5,079 nt of DNA, taken from positions 1 through 5,079 of the forward strand of contig JAVBYH010000138.1 of the NCBI GenBank assembly GCA_030824175.1. The letters run 5' to 3'. A program made the translations under genes and the position numbers. Of this stretch, positions 1 to 5,079 are shown piece after piece; the first letter of the stretch is position 1; the number at the start of each line of letters is the position of its first letter. Under the pieces are notes generated by a model. It ran no database searches, was not told the origin of the DNA, and worked only from the letters and a program-made list of their open reading frames with translations. The stretch comes from Bacteroidota bacterium (GTDB taxonomy: Bacteria > Bacteroidota > Ignavibacteria > UBA10030 > UBA8401).

Positions 1-1
1 G

Positions 2-1387
2 GACGACGTGGCGGCGAATATCGCCGCATTTAAAACACAAATGATCCTCCCCATCCTTTTTTCCGTCGTCTTCACAATCCTCCTGGGGTACGTCTTTGCC
101 ATGCGCTTGTCGCGCCCGATCGCCCAGTTGAAGGAGGCGGCGGGCCGGGTCGCGCACGGCGATGTGACCGTGGAAGTCGCAACCGACAGCACCGACGAGA
201 TCGGTCTGCTTGCGTCCTCGTTCAACGTCATGGTGGGCAACATCCGCGCCAACAATCAGCAGATCGAAGCCAAGAGCAGTGAGGCGGAAGCGGCGTTGCA
301 GGCTGCGACCGCGGCACAGAGGCTGTCGCAGGAACAGGAGCAATATCTCACATCGAGTGTCGACTTGATCCTTGTCGAAATGGAAAAGCTCGCGGCCGGG
401 GACCTGAGCGTCGGCGTTGACGTGAGGAAGGATGATGCAATCGGGAGGTTGTTTTCGGGTTTCAATCGCGCGGTCACGAAAATACAGACGGCCATTGCAA
501 AAGTGAGCGAAGTGGCGATGGCGGCGGCCAGCGCCGGCAGCGAGATCTCGGCGTCAACAGAACAGATGGCGGCCGGCGCACACGAACAGACACAGCAGGC
601 GATGGAAGTGGCGGGCGCGGTCGAGGAGATGTCCAAGACGATTCTCGAGACGACGCGCAATGCATCGCATGCGGCGGCGACGGCAAAGAAGGCCGGCGAT
701 ACGGCCAAGGTCGGCGGCGCGATCGTGTCGGAGACGATCATCGGCATGACACGGCTCGCCGATGTCGTCAATCACTCCGCGAAAACTGTCGAGGCACTCG
801 GGCGTTCAAGCGACCAGATCGGTGAGATCGTTCAAGTCATCGACGACATCGCGGACCAGACGAACCTCCTGGCGCTCAATGCAGCCATCGAGGCGGCCAG
901 GGCCGGGGAACAGGGGCGCGGATTCGCCGTTGTCGCCGACGAGGTCCGCAAACTTGCCGAGCGCACGACGAAGGCGACGAAGGAGATCGCGGTGATGATC
1001 AAGCAAATACAGAAAGAAACCGGCGGCGCCGTTACAGGCATGCGCGAGGGGACTGTCGAGGTAGAGAAATCGAAAAAACTGGCCGACGAGGCGGGCGATT
1101 CGCTCAAGGAGATCATCACCAATGCCCAACAGGTGGTCGACATTGCCACACAGGTCGCGGCGGCGAGCGAAGAACAATCGACGGCGAGCGAAATGGTCAG
1201 CCGCAACGTCGAAGCCATCAGCAGCGTCACTCAGGAGTCGGCGGCCGGCACACAACAGATCGCACGTGCCGCCGAAGACCTGAACCGGCTCACGACGACA
1301 CTGCAGGATCTTATCGGCCAATTCAAATTATCGGGCGCTCCCGTCGCTACGGACGACAAGCGACGGCAACAGTACCGGCACGCATAG
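2..1387 (+). CDS. Methyl-accepting chemotaxis protein, C-terminal part (5' end outside window)
   Basis: Transmembrane chemoreceptor that relays ligand signals to CheA/CheW at the inner membrane. The frame is open to the left edge and the first visible residues are already next to a membrane helix, so the apparent GTG start at position 8 is not the real start; the first membrane helix and periplasmic sensor are missing. Residues numbered from that GTG: membrane helix about 11-32, HAMP domain about 33-84 (Pro37, DEIG at 63-66), a second HAMP-like unit about 116-166 (GDL at 131-133, DAIG at 143-146), then the signalling coiled coil about 170-440. The conserved hairpin tip lies at 290-318 (NAAIEAARAGEQGRGFAVVA, then DEVRKLAE), the site that contacts CheA and CheW in this family. 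Glu pairs at 206-207 and 388-389 (ASEEQSTAS) sit in likely adaptation helices. The tail is short and basic and lacks an NWETF-type CheR/CheB tether. The family is certain; the ligand cannot be told. Stop is TAG. Confidence 0.96.
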   Translation, partial: DDVAANIAAFKTQMILPILFSVVFTILLGYVFAMRLSRPIAQLKEAAGRVAHGDVTVEVATDSTDEIGLLASSFNVMVGNIRANNQQIEAKSSEAEAALQAATAAQRLSQEQEQYLTSSVDLILVEMEKLAAGDLSVGVDVRKDDAIGRLFSGFNRAVTKIQTAIAKVSEVAMAAASAGSEISASTEQMAAGAHEQTQQAMEVAGAVEEMSKTILETTRNASHAAATAKKAGDTAKVGGAIVSETIIGMTRLADVVNHSAKTVEALGRSSDQIGEIVQVIDDIADQTNLLALNAAIEAARAGEQGRGFAVVADEVRKLAERTTKATKEIAVMIKQIQKETGGAVTGMREGTVEVEKSKKLADEAGDSLKEIITNAQQVVDIATQVAAASEEQSTASEMVSRNVEAISSVTQESAAGTQQIARAAEDLNRLTTTLQDLIGQFKLSGAPVATDDKRRQQYRHA

Positions 1388-1430
1388 GTCTCACACATCA
1401 CTCGTAATCAACATTCACATGGACGAACAC

Positions 1431-2579
1431 ATGAATCGCATCGGCACATTCTTTCTTATCATAGTATTCTTTGCCACACCGCTCCTCGCGCAAGACCCGG
1501 CGGCCGCCGCCGATACGGCTACGATCACTGCGCTGCAGCGTCAACTTGCCGCGCTTGAGAAACGCGTTGCACTGCTCGACGCCCCGCCGTCGCCGTCGCC
1601 GGCTTCGGTGAGCGGGCAGGTATTTTCATATTTTGCGTATACGACAACGGGGGTCGAGGGGAAGGACTTTAACCGATTCGAATTCGACAGGCTCTACATC
1701 ACCGTCAAGGGCGGCGCCCTCGACAACATGAAATACCAGGTGACAACCGATGTGTACAGGAATGCATTGGCCGGTACGTACTATTCGGGCCTCGCGGTTC
1801 GCCTGAAACTTGCATTCGTCGACTATTCGCCGATCGCGGCAGTGTCTGTGAAGGCCGGCATGATCGGGGGGCCATGGACGGGTTTCATCGATGGCTATTG
1901 GAAATACAGGGGGATCGCCTCCTCGTACGTCGATCGGAACGGATACTACGCTTCCGCCGATCTCGGCATCTCCGCGCACTATCAGCTTCCCGGAAAATTC
2001 GGGGAGGTCGCGGCATTCGTCCTCAATGGCAGCGGCTATGCGTCGCCCGAGGCCAATCGCTTCAAGGATTACGCCCTCCGCGTGAACCTCACGCCGTTCA
2101 CCGATGCCGCCATTTTGAAAAACCTCACCCTCGCAGGATATGCCTATAAAGGCGCCACCACGGGCACAGCCGGAGTCGCCCTCCGCAGGGACCGCATCGG
2201 CATCCTGGCAGGGTATGCGGATTCCCATATCAGCGGATATGTTGAAGCCGGTCGACGCCTGGACGCGGTCATTCATCCGGACACGACGACCGTTGGAAAC
2301 GGGCTGTCGTTCTTCGGCGAGGTGAAAGCTCCCTTCGAGAAGTACAAAAACACAGTTGCCCTCGTCCTTCGATACGACGTTGCCGAACCCAACATCGACA
2401 AGGGAGGCGACATGGCTCGGTTGGCAATCATCGGTGTCGCCTATCGCTTCAACGAGAAATGCCAGTTCGTTCTCGACCGCCAGGTGCTGACGACAGAATC
2501 GGCAACACTAAAACGGGCCGACAACGCAAAGATAGATTATGACGAGCGCTGGTATGTGCATGCGCTCATCACTTTTTAG
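1431..2579 (+). CDS. Porin-like outer-membrane beta-barrel protein with N-terminal coiled coil
   Basis: Probable outer-membrane channel; substrate unknown. An in-frame ATG at 1419 would add four residues (MDEH), but it has no ribosome-binding site and puts two acidic residues before the signal peptide; the ATG at 1431 has a weak GGA eight bases upstream and gives a normal signal peptide, MNRIGTFFLIIVFFATPLLA, with cleavage before Gln. From 1431 the protein is 382 residues. After the signal come an Ala-rich linker, a short heptad-like helix at about 31-49 (ITALQRQLAALEKRVALLD), a Pro/Ser-rich linker, then alternating amphipathic beta-strands with many aromatic girdle residues to the C terminus. 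Phe is the last residue, as is usual for BAM-assembled barrels. The early segment NRFEFDRLYITVKG resembles the first strands of OprO/OprP- or DcaP-like porins, some of which also start with a coiled coil, but I cannot place it in a named family. It starts 43 bases after the chemoreceptor gene on the same strand, so co-transcription is possible. The barrel assignment is firm; transport by it is inference. Confidence 0.8.
   Translation: MNRIGTFFLIIVFFATPLLAQDPAAAADTATITALQRQLAALEKRVALLDAPPSPSPASVSGQVFSYFAYTTTGVEGKDFNRFEFDRLYITVKGGALDNMKYQVTTDVYRNALAGTYYSGLAVRLKLAFVDYSPIAAVSVKAGMIGGPWTGFIDGYWKYRGIASSYVDRNGYYASADLGISAHYQLPGKFGEVAAFVLNGSGYASPEANRFKDYALRVNLTPFTDAAILKNLTLAGYAYKGATTGTAGVALRRDRIGILAGYADSHISGYVEAGRRLDAVIHPDTTTVGNGLSFFGEVKAPFEKYKNTVALVLRYDVAEPNIDKGGDMARLAIIGVAYRFNEKCQFVLDRQVLTTESATLKRADNAKIDYDERWYVHALITF
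2544..2577 (+). terminator. Possible intrinsic terminator inside the 3' end of the porin-like gene
   Basis: A perfect 6-bp inverted repeat, GAGCGC (2544-2549) and GCGCTC (2562-2567), encloses a 12-base loop and is followed by five non-T bases and then TTTTT (2573-2577), which runs into the TAG stop. Placement in the last coding codons would fit the absence of any non-coding space before the converging isomerase gene. The 5-base gap between stem and T-run and the long loop make it a poor match to a classic rho-independent terminator, so this is tentative. Read from the other strand, the hairpin has no clear T-run. Confidence 0.3.
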
Positions 2580-2580
2580 T

Positions 2581-3996
2581 TCACGACCCAATGCGTTTCA
2601 CGGGTATGCCGAGAATCTGTCCGAGCTTGCCGATCTCATCGGCGATGTGGCCTATGCCGATCGCACAATGGTGGGCGGGCCCCGCTTTCGACCATTCGTT
2701 CATAAACTGCTTTGCGCCGATCGAGAATCGATAGCGGCTGTTCGTGTTGCCGATCTCCAGCACGGGACCGGGAACCGACGCCCCTTCCGCGACGAGGAGG
2801 AAGACGCCGTCCTTCCCTTCTACGACCGACAACAACGTTACATCGCCATGGCGCACAGACATCTGTATGGAGAGCCCCTTGCCCGGCTTTCCATGATACA
2901 AGGGAAGCGGAACCAGGCGGACACGACTCTCGGAGATGGCCGAGTGCGCCGGACCGTCGTGACCGAGGAGCACGACATCGTCAACGAAATCCATGAGGTA
3001 GAATTCGGAGAACGAACCTCCGGCGCCGAACGCGGACATGATCTTCATCGCATGCGCATTCTTCACCTCGCACTCGCCCGCGACCGGAACACCGCTCCCG
3101 GTGAGGATCGTGTTCCCCGCGATCACCGACGTCGCGATTTGTTCATACTCGTTGCCCGCTTCACCTTCGTAATAATAGGCAAGCGAGCCGAGATCGCGCG
3201 CCTTCACCATCGCGTCGAGTGCCAGCGATGTCCTCGCGGCACGGTCGATTTCATCAGCGTCGCATTCAGGCGCGACATCGAACACCGACCGAAACTCGTG
3301 CAGTTTGCCGGCCACGTCCGCACCGGTGACCGCATCGCGATATTTTTTCAGCTCGCACATTTCGAGCAGCTCGAAGTGTGTGCCGAACACCGACGACAGT
3401 TTCGTAAGGTCCGTGTACACATCCAGCATGCCGCAGTAGTAATGTCCGAGCACTCCCATCCTGTTCTTCCGCATTGCGGCGGCAGCACGAGCGGCCTTCG
3501 TCCACGCATGAATCTCACGCCATGCCTCGTCGTCGTGTAGATGGCCGGTGACGATGTCGTAGCGGATTCCGCAGCGATTGAACACGCTCGCAATTTCAGG
3601 CACCGAACACGCCTGACAATGTTCGAGCCACAGGCCCGTCATCGCCCCCCTGTCCCCAAGCCTGTTGAACGCATCGTAATCGAGCGCGGCCACGGGCTGA
3701 AGATTGAGGATCACCACGGGCACATGCAGCTTCTGCGCAACGGGCAGGACGGTGGAGGACAATGCGTACGTCGAAACATAAAGGAAGACGATCTCCACAT
3801 CCTCACGTTTCAGAAAGTCCGCGGCTTTACGGGCCTTCACCGGATTGTCGACCATTCCCGCGTCGGCGACGTCGATACCGAAGCCCGCGAGTCTTTCCCT
3901 GATCTGTTCCTGGTAACGCCGCAGATTCGCCTCCAATCCGTCGAACTGCCCCCAATACGTATCCAACCCGATCCCAAACAATCCTGCTTTCATCAT
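2581..3996 (-). CDS. L-arabinose/L-fucose isomerase-fold sugar isomerase, substrate unknown
   Basis: Probable cytoplasmic, metal-dependent aldose-ketose isomerase of 471 residues, shorter than typical AraA (about 500) and FucI (about 590). The N-terminal half has alternating strands and helices, with LGHYYCGMLDVYTDLTKL at about 183-200 as the conserved-looking core. The C-terminal half keeps the spacing of the AraA Mn-binding residues: Glu308 in GECEVKN, Glu331 in GGSFSEFY, His346 in LLGHDGPAH, and His442 or His443 in AHHCAIGIGH. By alignment from memory these match E. coli AraA Glu306, Glu333, His350 and His450. It starts with tandem ATG codons; the one at 3996 is the furthest upstream possible because an in-frame TAA lies three codons before it. 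A GAGGAG lies 14 bases upstream, rather far. It is divergent from the RhaT-like gene, which suggests L-rhamnose, L-fucose or a related sugar as substrate, but AraA-like activity or an uncharacterised substrate is equally open. Several antisense frames across it are GC-driven shadows. Confidence 0.85.
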   Translation of the reverse strand: MMKAGLFGIGLDTYWGQFDGLEANLRRYQEQIRERLAGFGIDVADAGMVDNPVKARKAADFLKREDVEIVFLYVSTYALSSTVLPVAQKLHVPVVILNLQPVAALDYDAFNRLGDRGAMTGLWLEHCQACSVPEIASVFNRCGIRYDIVTGHLHDDEAWREIHAWTKAARAAAAMRKNRMGVLGHYYCGMLDVYTDLTKLSSVFGTHFELLEMCELKKYRDAVTGADVAGKLHEFRSVFDVAPECDADEIDRAARTSLALDAMVKARDLGSLAYYYEGEAGNEYEQIATSVIAGNTILTGSGVPVAGECEVKNAHAMKIMSAFGAGGSFSEFYLMDFVDDVVLLGHDGPAHSAISESRVRLVPLPLYHGKPGKGLSIQMSVRHGDVTLLSVVEGKDGVFLLVAEGASVPGPVLEIGNTNSRYRFSIGAKQFMNEWSKAGPAHHCAIGIGHIADEIGKLGQILGIPVKRIGS

Positions 3997-4010
3997 GGTC
4001 GATTATCTCA

Positions 4011-4016
4011 CTCCTC
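4011..4016 (-). promoter_or_regulatory. Shine-Dalgarno sequence of the isomerase gene
   Basis: On the minus strand this reads GAGGAG, a strong match to the anti-Shine-Dalgarno sequence and the clearest one at any visible start in the window. It lies 14 bases before the ATG at 3996 and 17 before the second ATG at 3993, longer than the usual 5-10, so its efficiency is uncertain. No closer in-frame start is available. Confidence 0.5.
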
Positions 4017-4018
4017 GG

Positions 4019-4047
4019 TTGTTTTTCTCGATTGATGCGTGTATTTT
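4019..4047 (+). promoter_or_regulatory. Candidate sigma70-type promoter for the RhaT-like gene
   Basis: TTGTTT (4019-4024) and TATTTT (4042-4047) are separated by 17 bases, each differing from the TTGACA/TATAAT consensus in two positions. Initiation would fall near 4054, leaving a leader of about 40 bases before the ATG at 4094. The region is clearly AT-richer than the flanking genes, as expected for a divergent promoter region. If the organism is a Bacteroidota relative, its housekeeping sigma factor may prefer other sequences, so this is only a candidate. I found no equally good match for the isomerase on the opposite strand, although TAAAAT lies within the same patch. Confidence 0.35.
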
Positions 4048-4050
4048 ACA
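4040..4050. promoter_or_regulatory. Small palindrome TGTA-TTT-TACA, possible operator
   Basis: TGTATTTTACA is a perfect 4-bp inverted repeat around three bases, and it overlaps the candidate -10 element of the RhaT-like gene near the middle of the divergent intergenic region. A regulator bound here could control both genes. The arms are short and the sequence is AT-rich, so chance occurrence is quite possible; no regulator gene is present in the window. Confidence 0.2.
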
Positions 4051-4093
4051 TTTTTACGGCCCACGGGATTACTGAATTTAAGAAAACAAATCT

Positions 4094-5079
4094 ATGAATG
4101 CATTATTAGGCGTACTTTTTCATTCGATTGGCGGATTCGCAGCCGGAAGTTTTTACATGCCGTACAACAGGGTGAAGGGGTGGAAGTGGGAGAGCTATTG
4201 GATCACCGGGGGGCTCTTTGCGTGGCTCATCGTACCGCCGCTTGCGGCATACATCACCATCCCCGGGTTCGCAGCCATCATCGGCGGCGCGTCCATCGAG
4301 ATCCTTTCACTCACATTCTTCATGGGACTCCTCTGGGGCATCGGCGGACTCTCGTACGGACTCGGCGTCCGGTATCTCGGCATGTCGCTCGGGAATTCTG
4401 TCGTCCTCGGTTTCTGTGCGGCATTCGGGGCGCTCGTTCCGTCTCTCTACTACACAGTCAATCCGACCGTCGGAAAAACATCCTTTCTCGACATGCTTGC
4501 GACACCGGGAGGCCAGATGGTGCTGCTCGGCGTGGCGGTGTGCCTCATCGGCATCGCCATCTCGGGGAAAGCGGGATTGATGAAGGAAGACGAACTGTCC
4601 GTGGAACAGCAGCACGCGAGCGTCGCCGAGTTCAGCATGGTAAAGGGACTCGTCATCGCGGTCGTATCGGGCATCCTGAGTTCCTTCTTCAATTTCGGCA
4701 TCGAAGCGGGCAAGCCAATGGCGGAAGTTGCGAACGGAATCTGGAAGGCCGCGAATCCACAGCAGGGCGAATTTTTATTTCAGAACAATGTCACGTTCGT
4801 GGTGATCCTCTGGGGCGGATTAACGACGAACCTCGTCTGGACAACGATGTTGAGTCTGAAGAACAAGTCGTACACGGATTTCGTCAACAACGAAACTCCG
4901 ATCGCCAGGAACATCATGTTCTCGGCCATGGCCGGAACCGCATGGTTCATGCAGTTCTTTTTTTACGGCATGGGCGAGAGCAAACTTGGCAACGGTGCGA
5001 GCTCATGGATCCTCCACATGTCCACCATCATCCTCACCGCAAACATGTGGGGGGTGTACCGCAAGGAATGGACCGGCGT
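4094..5079 (+). CDS. rhaT: L-rhamnose/proton symporter, RhaT family (3' end outside window)
   Basis: Inner-membrane permease related to E. coli RhaT, which imports L-rhamnose with a proton. The reading frame stays open from the ATG at 4094 to the right edge, giving 328 residues; E. coli RhaT has 344, and comparing the KEW motif position suggests roughly 30-35 residues are missing here. Hydrophobic helices alternate with short loops as in a ten-helix transporter. Recognisable family stretches, from memory of E. coli RhaT: LLWGIGGLSYGL (79-90), RYLGMSLG (93-100), LLGVAVCLIGIAI (144-156), AGKPM (205-209), WFMQFFFYGMG (284-294), SWILHMS (304-310) and KEW (324-326). Helix 1 begins straight after Met, as in RhaT. 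No good Shine-Dalgarno precedes the ATG, only an A-rich stretch (AAGAAAACAAA). It is divergent from the isomerase gene across 97 bp, consistent with a shared sugar-use locus. The family call is strong; rhamnose as substrate is inferred by family only, and related deoxysugars are possible. Confidence 0.9.
   Translation, partial: MNALLGVLFHSIGGFAAGSFYMPYNRVKGWKWESYWITGGLFAWLIVPPLAAYITIPGFAAIIGGASIEILSLTFFMGLLWGIGGLSYGLGVRYLGMSLGNSVVLGFCAAFGALVPSLYYTVNPTVGKTSFLDMLATPGGQMVLLGVAVCLIGIAISGKAGLMKEDELSVEQQHASVAEFSMVKGLVIAVVSGILSSFFNFGIEAGKPMAEVANGIWKAANPQQGEFLFQNNVTFVVILWGGLTTNLVWTTMLSLKNKSYTDFVNNETPIARNIMFSAMAGTAWFMQFFFYGMGESKLGNGASSWILHMSTIILTANMWGVYRKEWTG

Noticed and set aside
806..1321. Minus-strand open frames opposite the chemoreceptor gene
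   Set aside because: The plus strand encodes the highly conserved receptor hairpin here; the opposite frames have no recognisable domain or start signal.
1388..1430. Possible promoter or terminator between the chemoreceptor and porin-like genes
   Set aside because: No inverted repeat with a T-run and no convincing -35/-10 pair; the gap is too short to support a call.
1626..2276. 216-codon minus-strand open frame opposite the porin-like gene
   Set aside because: No ribosome-binding site, family motif or plausible hydrophobic pattern; the plus frame has a signal peptide, beta-strand pattern and terminal Phe.
2539..4035. Two back-to-back long plus-strand open frames (2539-3540 and 3541-4035) opposite the isomerase gene
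   Set aside because: Their translations are rich in Arg and His, have low-complexity character and match no family, while the minus-strand frame has clear isomerase motifs and metal ligands. They are antisense shadows in GC-rich DNA.
4058..4067. GGCCCACGGG in the divergent intergenic region as a hairpin or operator
   Set aside because: Only CCC and GGG arms around two bases; too small for a stable RNA stem and no more than expected by chance.
4195..4713. Several short frames on both strands within the right-hand 1 kb
   Set aside because: They overlap the open RhaT-family frame that runs from 4094 off the window edge and are shadows of it.

Overview
The window holds four protein genes, two of them complete. 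In order they are: the C-terminal part of a methyl-accepting chemotaxis protein (+, cut by the left edge), a porin-like outer-membrane beta-barrel protein (+), a sugar isomerase of the L-arabinose/L-fucose isomerase fold (-), and an L-rhamnose/proton symporter of the RhaT family (+, cut by the right edge). I see no RNA genes, CRISPR arrays, insertion sequences or long repeats. Coding density is very high; the only intergenic stretches are about 43 bp, 1 bp and 97 bp.

The DNA is fairly GC-rich and reads as chromosomal sequence of a Gram-negative bacterium: it has an outer-membrane protein with a signal peptide ending in Leu-Ala-Gln and a terminal Phe, and a transmembrane chemoreceptor. The '-LAQ' signal peptide end, the weak Shine-Dalgarno sequences at two of three visible starts, and a RhaT-type sugar transporter next to an AraA/FucI-like isomerase fit a motile, GC-rich member of the Bacteroidota/Ignavibacteriota/Chlorobiota neighbourhood. 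This is a low-confidence inference from style, not from a marker gene.

Left half (1-2579): the chemoreceptor fragment has its last membrane helix, a HAMP domain, a second HAMP-like segment and a complete cytoplasmic signalling hairpin. The porin-like gene follows on the same strand after a short gap and may be co-transcribed. It has a signal peptide, a short coiled coil and then a beta-barrel.

Right half (2581-5079): the isomerase and the RhaT-like permease are divergently transcribed from a 97-bp AT-rich intergenic region, which has a sigma70-like promoter candidate and a small palindrome. The likely joint role is uptake of a sugar or 6-deoxysugar by the permease and aldose-ketose isomerisation by the isomerase, with the kinase and aldolase presumably outside the window. 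The porin and isomerase genes converge tail to tail with one base between their stop codons. All of this is recognisable biology; the least settled points are the substrate of the isomerase and its pairing with RhaT. I do not see a convincing wholly new system here.
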